Counted from the stretch's first letter, positions 9,077 through 17,409 are shown. The stretch is DNA of 64,000 bases from Gemmatimonadota bacterium (GCA_016182795.1 JACPFW010000001.1:16248-80247), one strand, 5' to 3'. Notes: a model not told the origin generated them from the letters alone. Translations and numbers: made by a program.

Positions 9077-9999
9077 TGCACGGACGGCTGGCGAGGCGCG
9101 CGGTGCTCGGGGCCTGGGTTGTGGCGCTCGGCCTCGGCGCGACGGTGGCGCGTCCGGCCGCGGCGGCGCGGCACCGCTCCGACGCGGCGCCTGACAGCGT
9201 CTGGGTGACGGTGGAGCGCGAGGCGACGCTGGGGAGCGGCGGCAGCGCAGCGGAGGTGCGACGCGAGGCGCTGTTTGGCGCGCTGGCCGACGCGGTGGCG
9301 CAGGTGGGTGGCGTTGAGGTGCAGAGTCGCACGCTGTCGCTGCGTCGCGACACCGGCGGAGACGTGGAGGACCGCTTCGTCCGCGCGCTGCATGTGGAGG
9401 GGCGCGGCACGGCGATCGCGTGGTCCGTGCTGGCCGAACGCTGGGACGTACGTCGCATTCCGGGGGGGGCGGGGGTCCCGACGTTTCACATCCGCGTGCG
9501 GGTCCTGGTGCAGCGTACCCGCGAACGCCCCGATCCCGCGTTTCAGGCGTCGCTGCGCTTGTCCACTCCGGTGTGCGTGGCACGGGGCGGCACCCTTGCT
9601 GACGGCGATGAGGTGCAGGCCTCGGTCATGGCGACCGAGGACGCGCACTGGCTGCTGGTGAGTATCACCGACGACTCGGTGGACGTGCTCGCCCCGAACA
9701 TCGCGGAACCGCGGTTGGCCAGTCGCGGCGGCGAGTGGCGTGCCGTCCCCGCCGATTCCCTGCGAGCCATCGGGGTGCGTCTTCGCTGTGCCCTGCCGCC
9801 CGGTCGTCACGCGGCTCATGAGACGTTGGTGGCTGTCGCCACGCGGCACCCGCCGCCGCCGCTCACCGGCGCCAGTCACGGCGCCAGCGCGGACACGCCG
9901 CGGCTGAGCCTTGCCGCTTTCAACCAGTGGCTCGCGGCGATTCCGCCGCGCGAACGGACGCTGGCCGAGGCTGCGCTGGAAGTACGGAGCCAGCGCTGA
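9076..9999 (+). CDS. Exported protein with FlgT-N-like and DUF4384-like regions
   Basis: 307 residues with a signal peptide (LGAWVVALGLGATVARPAAA). The N-terminal part (AEVRREALFGALADAVAQVG) resembles the FlgT N-terminal/LPP20-type fold, where an alanine-rich helix follows a V.VE.EA.L strand. A middle strand HWLLVSITDDSVDVLAPN resembles the DUF4384 core, which elsewhere is often found with caspase-like proteins. The start overlaps the caspase stop (TGATG). The domain assignments are by eye and need profile searches. It could be a partner of the caspase, a basal-body accessory factor, or both. Confidence 0.6.
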   Translation: MHGRLARRAVLGAWVVALGLGATVARPAAAARHRSDAAPDSVWVTVEREATLGSGGSAAEVRREALFGALADAVAQVGGVEVQSRTLSLRRDTGGDVEDRFVRALHVEGRGTAIAWSVLAERWDVRRIPGGAGVPTFHIRVRVLVQRTRERPDPAFQASLRLSTPVCVARGGTLADGDEVQASVMATEDAHWLLVSITDDSVDVLAPNIAEPRLASRGGEWRAVPADSLRAIGVRLRCALPPGRHAAHETLVAVATRHPPPPLTGASHGASADTPRLSLAAFNQWLAAIPPRERTLAEAALEVRSQR

Positions 10000-10028
10000 C
10001 GTGCCGACACTATAGGAAAGGGAGCCCA

Positions 10029-10619
10029 ATGACCATGAGAGCTTACTCCGCACTCGCGGCGGCGGCCATCGCACTCGCCGCATCCGCCTGCCGCACCACG
10101 CATACGCCGGATCACGGCGCGGCGAGTGCGGCGCCGCTGAAGTCGATGCCCGGCTGGTACAAGACACCGCCCAAGTCGGATGCCGAGTGGGTTTTCGCGC
10201 CGGCCACCGCCGCGTCGCGAGACCTTCAGATGGCGATGGACCGGGCGGAGATGGAGGGGCGCCTCGGTCTCGCCACCCAGCTCGAGGTCAAGTACGCGGC
10301 GTTGACGCGTCGCTTTTCCGAGGAGACCGGACTTGCGCAGGACGCCGAGGTGCTGCGCACGTATGAGCAGTCGTACAAGGCGGTGGTGAGCCAGGTGCTC
10401 GTGGGCAGTCGTGCGCGCGAACGGCAGGTTGGGCGTGAGGACGGCGTGTATCGCGCCTGGGTGCTGATGGTCCTGCCCCTGGGCGAGGCCAACCGGCAGC
10501 TGCTCGAGCGTCTTGCCCAGCAGCAGGCCGCGTATACGCGCCTTCGCGCGACCGACGCATACAAGGAACTCACGCGCGAAGTGGAGAAGTACGAGGCCTC
10601 GCGGGGCCGCCAACCGTAG
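10029..10619 (+). CDS. LPP20-family outer-membrane lipoprotein, FlgP-like
   Basis: 196 residues. The lipobox LAASAC places the lipidated Cys at 21. The mature part begins with PGWYKTPP and continues with an alternating helix/strand pattern (an AMDRAEMEGRLGLATQL helix, then an AWVLMVLPLGEAN strand) typical of LPP20 proteins such as FlgP, the basal-disk or H-ring lipoprotein of Vibrio and Campylobacter. AAAGGGAG lies just before the ATG. It is one of three consecutive exported proteins. The family call is from pattern recognition; the flagellar role is inference. Confidence 0.68.
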   Translation: MTMRAYSALAAAAIALAASACRTTHTPDHGAASAAPLKSMPGWYKTPPKSDAEWVFAPATAASRDLQMAMDRAEMEGRLGLATQLEVKYAALTRRFSEETGLAQDAEVLRTYEQSYKAVVSQVLVGSRARERQVGREDGVYRAWVLMVLPLGEANRQLLERLAQQQAAYTRLRATDAYKELTREVEKYEASRGRQP

Positions 10620-10633
10620 TCTGACCTCATCGG

Positions 10634-10652
10634 GGCGGCGCGCGGCGCCGCC
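10634..10652 (+). other. Small GC hairpin between the LPP20 and CheZ-like genes
   Basis: GGCGGCGC-GCG-GCGCCGCC forms an 8-bp stem in the 60-base gap. No T-run follows. It could be a weak attenuator or an mRNA stabiliser. Confidence 0.3.
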
Positions 10653-10679
10653 GTGAACCCAAGCTCCAGCGAGGATGTG

Positions 10680-11246
10680 ATGTTGCCTCAATCCGACAAG
10701 CCGGAACCCCCTTCCGACGCGCTCGTGCAAGCGTACGCCGAGATCCGCGTGATGATCGAGAACCTTCGGCACAGTCGCGAGCTGCTGCGGCAGGCGGCCA
10801 ACGAACGCCTGCGCGTGACCAGTGAGAAGCTGCGCGAGGTGACGACGGCCACCGAGACGGCGGCGATCGACATTCTCGACCGGCTCGACCGCGCGCTGGG
10901 GATCATCGACGAACTCGACGTGCTCGACGCGAGCGGCGCTTCGGACGCTACGGAGGCCCGCAACCGACTGCGCGAGGAGTTGTTCATGGCCCAGGGGGGG
11001 CTGCAGTTCCAGGACATTACGGCGCAGCAGCTGGCGCACGCCACGATGACCATCGAACAGCTGGAGCTTCGGCTGGCCGCCCTGGCCGAACTGCTGGAGC
11101 CGCGCGCCCTCGTCTCGCCGCACGAGATGGAGTCGCCCGAGGCGAAGGTGGTCCAGACGCTCGCGTTCGCGGCGAACGCGACGATGGCGAACCCGGAAGT
11201 GCGTCAGGCGCTGGCCGACAGCATCTTCGAAGCCCCCGCGGCGTGA
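10680..11246 (+). CDS. cheZ: CheZ-like CheY-P phosphatase
   Basis: 188 residues, almost wholly helical. The helix LQFQDITAQQLAHA matches the catalytic helix of CheZ: D112 and Q116 in a DxxxQ pattern correspond to the Asp and Gln that activate CheY-P hydrolysis. A C-terminal amphipathic segment (VRQALADSIF) may be the CheY-binding tail. The ATG at 10680 follows GAGG at good spacing, so it is preferred to a GTG nine codons earlier. CheZ was long thought mainly proteobacterial; divergent forms occur more widely. Having it next to a CheX is unusual. Confidence 0.82.
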   Translation: MLPQSDKPEPPSDALVQAYAEIRVMIENLRHSRELLRQAANERLRVTSEKLREVTTATETAAIDILDRLDRALGIIDELDVLDASGASDATEARNRLREELFMAQGGLQFQDITAQQLAHATMTIEQLELRLAALAELLEPRALVSPHEMESPEAKVVQTLAFAANATMANPEVRQALADSIFEAPAA

Positions 11247-11247
11247 C

Positions 11248-12480
11248 GTGACCGCCAGCGCCGCCGCCCTGAGCGCGCCGACCGCTCCGGCGTTTGCAGT
11301 CCGGAGTCCCCTCTTTGACCGTGACCTTCGGTTGGCCGGGCATTGCCTCTCGAGAGGGCACGCGGTGGGCGCGGGCGAACGCGCCAGCGTGGTCACGCCA
11401 GCGGCGTGGCCCTCGCGCGGCCTGCTCACGGCGCTCACGGGCGGCGTGCCGGCATGGATCACGTTGCCCCTCGAGGCGCTGCTCGGTCGTGACTTCCCGA
11501 CCGCGTTGCGCAGCGAGGTGGTGCTGGAAGTGCCGGCCAGCGTGCTCGCCGACCAGGAGACCGTGCGGGGCTGCCGCGACTGGCGTGACGCGGGGTTCCG
11601 GCTGGCGGTGTGCGCCAATCCCGAGGATCACGCGCGTCCAGCACTGTATGCGGTGGCCGATCTCGTGCGCGCACACCTGCCGCCCGGCCCGGCCGACGGG
11701 GTGGCGTCGGCCGTGGCGGTCGTTGGCGGATTCCACGGTCCCCTCGCGGTCTCCGGCGTCGACACGATGGAGACGCAACGGGTCCTGCGTGACCTGGGCG
11801 TCGCATACTTTCACGGGCGCTTCTACACCACACCGCACGCCGTCCTGCCGACGCGTCCATCGGTAAGCTTCGCGACCGTGGCGCGCCTGCTGAGCATGCT
11901 GGAGCGGGCGGAACTGAGCGATCGCGCCATCGAACAGGAACTGCGCGCCGATCCGGCGCTGAGCCTGAATCTGCTGCGCATGGCGAACTCCGCGGCCAGC
12001 GGCATGCGGGCCGTCGGCTCGATCCTGCATGCCATCCAGATCATCGGCCGCAACGGGCTGCGGCGATGGTTAGCGCTGCTGGCGGTGGAAGGGAGCGTGG
12101 CGGGTACGGCCGTTGAACGCGAGCGGCGTCTGCGCGTCCTCGAGCAGGCACGGTTTTGCGAGCATATCGCGGAGGGCATCGGGCTCCGTCGGCACGCGAA
12201 CTCGCTATTCCTGACGGGCATGCTGGCCGCGCTGGCGCCGATGACGGACGCGTCGCCGTCGAGCCTCGTGACCGACCTGCATGTCAATAGCGACGTGGCC
12301 GATGCGCTCACCGGACGCGGCGGCCTGTACGCGCCCGTGCTGGCGCTGGCGACGGCCTATGCCAACGGGGAGTGGCGGACAGTCGCCGCGCTCGGCCAGC
12401 AGCTCCCCGTGCTCGCGCACCTGCCCGCCTGGTACGAAGCGGCTATCGCGTGGGCACGCGAGTCGCTCGCACGCACCTAG
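11248..12480 (+). CDS. HDOD-domain protein with degenerate EAL-like N-terminus
   Basis: 410 residues from a GTG start one base after the cheZ stop. The N-terminal half begins with RSPLFDRDLRLAG and aligns by eye with the EAL-like half of the 49222 protein (ARQPLFDRTLDVVGYELLYR). It lacks that YELLYR element, so it should not be an active c-di-GMP phosphodiesterase. The C-terminal half is an HDOD domain (RADPALSLNLLRMANSAA), a fold used in signalling scaffolds. It ends the plus-strand chemotaxis run and converges on motB. Confidence 0.85.
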   Translation: MTASAAALSAPTAPAFAVRSPLFDRDLRLAGHCLSRGHAVGAGERASVVTPAAWPSRGLLTALTGGVPAWITLPLEALLGRDFPTALRSEVVLEVPASVLADQETVRGCRDWRDAGFRLAVCANPEDHARPALYAVADLVRAHLPPGPADGVASAVAVVGGFHGPLAVSGVDTMETQRVLRDLGVAYFHGRFYTTPHAVLPTRPSVSFATVARLLSMLERAELSDRAIEQELRADPALSLNLLRMANSAASGMRAVGSILHAIQIIGRNGLRRWLALLAVEGSVAGTAVERERRLRVLEQARFCEHIAEGIGLRRHANSLFLTGMLAALAPMTDASPSSLVTDLHVNSDVADALTGRGGLYAPVLALATAYANGEWRTVAALGQQLPVLAHLPAWYEAAIAWARESLART

Positions 12481-12514
12481 CGTGCGACGCGCCTGGTAAC
12501 CGTCGCTGCGCGGG

Positions 12515-13333
12515 CTACGGGCCGGCGGACGACACGACCTTATCGGCAGGATCACCGGCGCCGGTCGTGAACGGCAGCATGATGGTAATGCGGCGATTGA
12601 CGCCCGCTGTAGGTGCGTCGGGCACGCGTGGCTGGCGGTCGGCAAAACCGCGCACCTCGACGATCCGCCCGCGGGAGACACCGGCCGCCTCCAGTGTCCG
12701 TCGGGCTGCGTTGGCGCGGTCGGTGCTCAGTTCCCAGTTCGAGTAGTCCACCGTCGTCCCGTATGCCGTGGCGTCGGTGTGCCCCTCCACGACGATGGGA
12801 TTGCGGAGCGCGATGAGCTCTCCGGCCACCAGCACCAGCGCACGCTCTCCCACCGACTGCAGTTCGGCGGAACCGCGCTGGAAGAACAAGTCAGTGGTGC
12901 CGCCGTCGATGAGTTCGATGCGCAGGCCGGTGTCGAGCACCTGCACCTCGATCTTGGCCGCCCCGAGCGCGCCGCGCACCGAGTCCACCTTGGCGCGCAG
13001 TCGGTCGGCCATCTGCTCGAACGCGCGCCGCTCCGCATTGTGCACGATGAGGCGGAACCGGCTCGACTGGATCTGCGTGGGGGTTGTCCCGGCGCTGATG
13101 GGCGAGGTCCCTGCGCCGTACCCGTGCTTGTAGCCGGCCGGGTTGGAGAAGTAGCCCTCGATTGCATCCTTCGTCTTGTCGTCCATGCCGACAATCCACA
13201 TGACCAAGAAGAACGCCATCATCGCGGTGACGAAGTCGGCGTACGCCACCTTCCACGAGCCGCCGTGGTGTGCGTGCCCCCGCTTCACGGTGCGCTTGAC
13301 GATGACGGGGCCGTCACTGCGACGGCTGGTCAC
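12515..13333 (-). CDS. motB: Flagellar stator protein MotB
   Basis: 272 residues. Short basic N-terminus, then one membrane segment YADFVTAMMAFFLVMWIVG with the ion-carrying Asp33, then the plug/linker and a C-terminal OmpA-like peptidoglycan-binding domain (VVEGHTDATAYG and DRANAARRTLEAAGV). It forms the stator with MotA. The GTG start overlaps the motA stop (GTGA), so the pair is coupled. Residues deciding proton or sodium use cannot be read safely. It ends 34 bases from the converging HDOD gene. Confidence 0.95.
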   Translation of the reverse strand: MTSRRSDGPVIVKRTVKRGHAHHGGSWKVAYADFVTAMMAFFLVMWIVGMDDKTKDAIEGYFSNPAGYKHGYGAGTSPISAGTTPTQIQSSRFRLIVHNAERRAFEQMADRLRAKVDSVRGALGAAKIEVQVLDTGLRIELIDGGTTDLFFQRGSAELQSVGERALVLVAGELIALRNPIVVEGHTDATAYGTTVDYSNWELSTDRANAARRTLEAAGVSRGRIVEVRGFADRQPRVPDAPTAGVNRRITIMLPFTTGAGDPADKVVSSAGP

Positions 13334-14187
13334 GCGCTGGGCCCCCGCGTCATGGTCTCCATCTGGGCGAACGACGGACGCTCGTCGGGTTGGATGTTGC
13401 GGCGCGCAAATTCTATCGCCGACATGGGGGCGTCGCCGCGCGCGAAGGCCAGCAGCGCGGTCTTGATGACGAGCAGGTACGAATGCTCCGCGTCGATGCG
13501 TTCCTCAATGGACTGGGCGATGGGGCCCAGCACGCCATATGACAGCAGGATCCCCAGGAACGTGCCGACCAGCGCGGCGGCGACCTTCTCGCCCACCTCG
13601 GTGGCCGAACCGCCGATGGCGCCCATTGTGACGACGACGCCGAGCACGGCGGCGACGATGCCGAAGCCCGGCATCGCGTCGGCCACCTTGGCAATGGCGG
13701 TTGGCCCGGCGAGCGCCTCGTGATGATGGCGGTCGAGATCAAGCGTCAGGATGTCATCCAGGTGGTGGTTCTCGACCGTCCCCGTGAGCAGCACCTTAAG
13801 CGTGTCGCAGAGAATCGCGACGGCGTGGTGGTTCTGCAGAAACCGCGGGTGCTCCTGGAAGATGCTGCTGGTTTCGGGGTGCTCCACATGCGACTCAATG
13901 CCCATCAGGCCATCCTTGCGCGCCTTCTGAAAGACCTTGTAGAGCAGGTGCAGCAGGTCAACGTAGGCCGCGGTGCCGAACGGCGACGGCTTGAGGAGGT
14001 CCTTGACTTGGTTCAGCGCCCGCTTGAGTGTTCCCGGAGAGTTGCCGACGATCATCGAGCCCAGCCCGGCGCCCCCGATAATGAGGTACTCGTTCGGCTG
14101 GAAGAGGACGAGCAGATTGCCATGGTGCATGAGGTAGCCACCAATGATGCTGCCGAAGACGAGAAGGGTGCCGACGATCAGGAACAC
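13330..14187 (-). CDS. motA: Flagellar stator protein MotA
   Basis: 285 residues, from a GTG start reading MFLIVGTLLVFG, as usual for MotA. There are four membrane segments, including the pair carrying PGFGIVAAVLGVVVTMGAI and VAAALVGTFLGILLSYGVL. The large cytoplasmic loop that touches FliG lies between segments 2 and 3. The length is that of the MotA group rather than the shorter PomA group. It has its own upstream region with a FliA-like -10 box. Confidence 0.95.
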   Translation of the reverse strand: MFLIVGTLLVFGSIIGGYLMHHGNLLVLFQPNEYLIIGGAGLGSMIVGNSPGTLKRALNQVKDLLKPSPFGTAAYVDLLHLLYKVFQKARKDGLMGIESHVEHPETSSIFQEHPRFLQNHHAVAILCDTLKVLLTGTVENHHLDDILTLDLDRHHHEALAGPTAIAKVADAMPGFGIVAAVLGVVVTMGAIGGSATEVGEKVAAALVGTFLGILLSYGVLGPIAQSIEERIDAEHSYLLVIKTALLAFARGDAPMSAIEFARRNIQPDERPSFAQMETMTRGPSA

Positions 14188-14242
14188 GGGATTGGGGACG
14201 ATAATGAGGAGGACGGCCAGCGGGGTGCTGCCCCATACTGCA

Positions 14243-14269
14243 GTATCGGCCGATCGCCTCGACCTTGCG
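14243..14269 (-). promoter_or_regulatory. Probable sigma-28 promoter of motAB
   Basis: On the minus strand the -10 box GCCGATAC (14250-14243) has 7 of 8 consensus bases. A CAAGGT element about 10-11 bases upstream resembles part of the -35. The position, about 56 bases before the motA start, fits late-class control of stator genes. Confidence 0.5.
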
Positions 14270-14280
14270 CCGAACTTTCC

Positions 14281-14949
14281 ATGATTTCCCCTCCCGTCTC
14301 ATCCGGCGTCGACGCGGCCGGCGCGGCCGACGGCCGCAATGCCTGGCTGCAGATTCATCATGCGCTGTTCGCTGGGCTCAACCATGCGCTCAGCAACCGC
14401 GTCATGGGGATCGAGAGTGCTCTCACGATCTCCGAGCGCCGTGGGGTCGTGGACTGGAGCCTGATGACCGGCGAACAGGCCCGTCTGGAGCGACTGCTGC
14501 AGTTGTATCGCCTGCTGGAAGTGGTGGAGGGTGAACGAGCGGAGCCGATGCATATATCGGAGCCCGTTGCCGACGCCAACGACCTGCTGGCCCATCACCT
14601 CGAGTTGCGCGACGTCGCCGTGGAGAGCGACCCGGTGCCGCCCACGGCGGTGGTATCGCTGCCACGGCGCCTCGCGGCGCGGTCTTTTCTGGTGCTTCTG
14701 TACGAGGCAGCGCGACGCGCGCATCCCGAGGCGCCGAGCGTGCGGTGGAGCTTTGAGGCCGGCGTCGACGACATCACCGTGATGGCCACCGTGCGACCGG
14801 CGCCGGATGCCGATCCGGGCGACGCGATGCTGGCGGCGGCGCTGCTGGTGGGCGCGGCGCCGGGGGCGGTGTGGAGCGTGCGCGATCCCGGGCGCTCGTA
14901 CGCGGCCGCGATGAAGCTGCCGTTGCTACACGCGGGACGCCGGCACTGA
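14281..14949 (+). CDS. Histidine-kinase-like protein lacking the ATPase motifs (possible phosphotransfer protein)
   Basis: 222 residues. The N-terminal helix HHALFAGLNHALSNRVMGIE resembles the H-box helix of kinases of the HELNN type, with H-A-L-S-N around the putative phospho-His, and a second long helix follows. The rest looks like a shrunken ATPase-type fold, but no N, G1 or G2 box is visible, so it should not bind ATP. Structurally similar two-part proteins act as ChpT-type phosphotransferases; the resemblance is by eye. The open frame extends upstream over motA, but the ATG at 14281 starts the sensible protein. No good Shine-Dalgarno is seen. Its last 24 bases overlap the 3' end of csrA. 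Confidence 0.6.
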   Translation: MISPPVSSGVDAAGAADGRNAWLQIHHALFAGLNHALSNRVMGIESALTISERRGVVDWSLMTGEQARLERLLQLYRLLEVVEGERAEPMHISEPVADANDLLAHHLELRDVAVESDPVPPTAVVSLPRRLAARSFLVLLYEAARRAHPEAPSVRWSFEAGVDDITVMATVRPAPDADPGDAMLAAALLVGAAPGAVWSVRDPGRSYAAAMKLPLLHAGRRH

Positions 14950-15186
14950 GGGGATCGGCGGCGGCGTCAGCGTACGCCCGTCGGGCAGCGTGACCGACCC
15001 GGGCACCGCCCCGGCCCGCACGTTCTCTTCCGCGATCTGCGCCACCAACTCACCGCGCAGGATGCGCGTCCCCGCCGGCGCCTCGATGCCAACGCGCACG
15101 CCGCGGCGGTCGCTGCCGAAAATCACCAGGCGGATCCCGCCGTCGATGAGAATCGACTCGCCTGCGGTGCGGGAGAGAATGAGCAC
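14926..15186 (-). CDS. csrA: Carbon storage regulator CsrA
   Basis: RNA-binding translational regulator, 86 residues. It has the MLILSRTAGESI start, the VRVGIEAP strand and R44 in ILRGEL, the arginine that contacts GGA in target RNAs. A 25-residue Pro-rich tail after the canonical fold is unusual but common in long CsrA variants. It is the last gene after flgK, the usual place where FliW-CsrA control operates. The partner FliW is encoded at 53551, and the fliC leader has GGA hairpins. Its 3' end overlaps the converging 14281 gene. Confidence 0.95.
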   Translation of the reverse strand: MLILSRTAGESILIDGGIRLVIFGSDRRGVRVGIEAPAGTRILRGELVAQIAEENVRAGAVPGSVTLPDGRTLTPPPIPSVPASRV

Positions 15187-15194
15187 GGGGCGAC

Positions 15195-16601
15195 TTACCG
15201 GCTGATGGACATCAGCGCGTCGTACAATGCACGCGCCGTTTCAATGACGCGAGTGGAGGCCGCGTACGCCTGCTGGTGTCGAATCAGGGCGACGAGTTCC
15301 TCGTCGGTGCTCACTCCGGCGGCCGATTGCAGGCGCGTCTTGGCGTGCGACGCCAGCGACGAATTGACGGACGCCTCGGCGGTGGCTGCGTTGGCGGCAC
15401 CAGCGACTTGCGCGATGAGCGCCTGATACTCGCTGGCGAACGACCCAACGGGCGACGTCGGCGCGGTGGTGCGCAGGGCCGAGATGGCCAGGGCGATGCG
15501 GTTGTTCCCCGTGCCGTCGAGCGCGTCGCCGGACGCGATGCTCGCCGCGTCGGTCGCGACGGTTCCCGAGAGACGCATGGTGCGCGCCGTCGCGGCTGTG
15601 GGGTCAAAGAACAACACTCCCGACCCAGTAGGGCCCGCCAGCGGATCCCAGTTGCCAGCGACGCCGGCGGTCGGCGACCAGCCACTCGTGTGCAGCGCGT
15701 TGACTCCCGATATCAGGCCGCTCGCCAATTGATCGAGGTTGGCCTGCGCCTGCGGCAAGTCGGTGGCGAGGATTTCGAGGCGGGCCTGCAGGGCGCCGCC
15801 GCTCAGACGCAGGGGCGTCGCGCTTCCGTTAAACCTCACCACCGGTGAGAGCGTGCCGGAGAGCGTGAGAGCCTTGCCGCTGTTTCCATCCACCAGTGGC
15901 ATGCCATTGAGCAGCACCACATCCGTGCCGTCGGGGCGATCCATCACCGTCACGGGGACCAGCGTGGAGAGCTCATCGATCAACCGGTCGCGTGCATCGC
16001 GCAGGTCGCTGGCCTGATGCCCACCGGACTCCGCCGGCAGAATCTGGTCGTTCGTCGCGGCGATCTGAGTCACGAGCTCGTTGATCCGGCGCACGTCCTG
16101 GGCCACGGCGGTCCGCGTATCGTCCGACAACGTCAAGAGTTGATTGGCGACGGTGTTGAACTGCCGCGCCAGCGCGTCGCCGCGCCGCTGCACCGTGACC
16201 CGCGCCGTATGATCGGCGGGGGCGTTGGCGAGATCCGACCAGGCATTCCAAAAGGCGTCCATGCCCGCCAGCAGGCCGGTATCTGACGGCTCGCCGAACA
16301 CCGACTCAACCTGCGCCAGCAGATCGCGCCGTGCCGCCGTGCCCTCCGCTGCCGTGCCCGTCGTGCGGGCATTCTGCGCCAGCTGGGCGTCGCGCGCGCT
16401 GCGCACGTCCACGACCCCCACGCCGCGGCCGAACACTCCGCTCGGCGTGCGCAGTGGGTCGAGCGCCGACAGCACGGCCGTCTGCCGCGTGTAGCCGGGC
16501 GTCGTGGCGTTCGCGATGTTGTGGCCGGTCGTGTCGATGGCGGTCTGCTGGGCCAGCATGGCCGTGCGCGCGATACTCAGGATACTCTCGATGGAGCCCA
16601 T
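15195..16601 (-). CDS. flgK: Hook-filament junction protein FlgK
   Basis: HAP1, which joins hook to filament. 468 residues. N-terminal D0 helix with AMLAQQTAIDTTGHNIANAT and TPGYTRQ (flagellar rod/hook signature), a variable middle, and a C-terminal helix LVALIRHQQAYAASTRVIE ending in the DALMSI type tail. The frame is open 79 codons further upstream inside flgN, but the ATG overlapping the flgN stop (TGATG) gives the canonical N-terminus. csrA follows within 10 bases. Confidence 0.95.
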   Translation of the reverse strand: MGSIESILSIARTAMLAQQTAIDTTGHNIANATTPGYTRQTAVLSALDPLRTPSGVFGRGVGVVDVRSARDAQLAQNARTTGTAAEGTAARRDLLAQVESVFGEPSDTGLLAGMDAFWNAWSDLANAPADHTARVTVQRRGDALARQFNTVANQLLTLSDDTRTAVAQDVRRINELVTQIAATNDQILPAESGGHQASDLRDARDRLIDELSTLVPVTVMDRPDGTDVVLLNGMPLVDGNSGKALTLSGTLSPVVRFNGSATPLRLSGGALQARLEILATDLPQAQANLDQLASGLISGVNALHTSGWSPTAGVAGNWDPLAGPTGSGVLFFDPTAATARTMRLSGTVATDAASIASGDALDGTGNNRIALAISALRTTAPTSPVGSFASEYQALIAQVAGAANAATAEASVNSSLASHAKTRLQSAAGVSTDEELVALIRHQQAYAASTRVIETARALYDALMSISR

Positions 16602-17128
16602 CAGCCCCTCCAGTCCAGGAGCACACCGCGGCCGAAGCGCGAGGACGCGTCCGCACCATACCCGGCGGGAGCGGGAGCGTCCGCCCCGAGCAGTACGCGC
16701 ACCTGCCGGTCCGCCGATGCCGCCACGGCACGAAAGACGATCTGATTGATCGACAGCTCCGCGTCGAGCACACGTGCCGCCTGCGCCAGCTGCGTCACGG
16801 CCGCCTCCAACGCCGGCGGCGTCATGCCGCCAAACCACTCGGCGATGGCGCTAAGGCGCAACTCGCCCGACTCCCCCAGACGTTCGTTCAGCGCGCTCCG
16901 GTGAATGCGCGCTTCGTTGAGCGTGGTGAGAATGCGATGGGCGGCGCCGTTCGCCGTCTCGAGGCCATCCACGTCATCGCCGGCGACAGCCCGCCGTTGC
17001 GACCGCACCACGTCGAGCAGGGCATGTACCAGTCGCGTCTCCGTTTCGAGCGCGCCGACGAGCATGGCTGTGAGTTGCGCCGTGGACCGCGGGGTGGCGA
17101 GGGTCACGGAAGGCGCCTTGGGCGTCAC
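16601..17128 (-). CDS. flgN: FlgN-like export chaperone for FlgK/FlgL
   Basis: 175 residues and mostly helical, with the pattern of PF05130 (FlgN): LVGALETETRLVHALLDVV near the start, then heptad-like helices. The position directly before flgK supports the call more than the sequence does. The GTG start overlaps the flgJ stop by four bases (GTGA). It would keep hook-associated proteins soluble before export. Confidence 0.75.
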   Translation of the reverse strand: MTPKAPSVTLATPRSTAQLTAMLVGALETETRLVHALLDVVRSQRRAVAGDDVDGLETANGAAHRILTTLNEARIHRSALNERLGESGELRLSAIAEWFGGMTPPALEAAVTQLAQAARVLDAELSINQIVFRAVAASADRQVRVLLGADAPAPAGYGADASSRFGRGVLLDWRG

Positions 17129-17409
17129 GGGCGGTCTCCGAGCTGTCGGGCGATGGCCGCGGCGATGCCGCGCGACCACGCGGTGGGCACGGTCGCTGCC
17201 ACGTGGCCATCCATCATGCCCGTGAAGATCTCCTCGCCCGTGCCACCGCTGGCGAGTCCACCGTCAGGCACCGTGGCGCGCATCGCCTTGAACATCTCGG
17301 TGACGAACACGCCTTCGAGTTGTCCGGCGACGTCGCGCAGTGGGCGGGGATCGCGCGTGGGCGGCGCCATCGAGGCGTCGCGCGAGACAGTGGCGTCAAT
17401 GCGCGTCAT
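17125..17409 (-). CDS. flgJ: FlgJ-type rod-binding protein, single domain
   Basis: 94 residues comprising only the rod-binding module (LEGVFVTEMFKAMRATVPDG followed by EEIFTGMMDGHVA). The C-terminal muramidase domain found in gamma-proteobacterial FlgJ is absent. It probably caps the growing rod. The ATG overlaps the flgI stop (ATGA). The lack of a hydrolase here matters because FliK in this locus carries a peptidoglycan peptidase domain. Confidence 0.88.
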   Translation of the reverse strand: MTRIDATVSRDASMAPPTRDPRPLRDVAGQLEGVFVTEMFKAMRATVPDGGLASGGTGEEIFTGMMDGHVAATVPTAWSRGIAAAIARQLGDRP

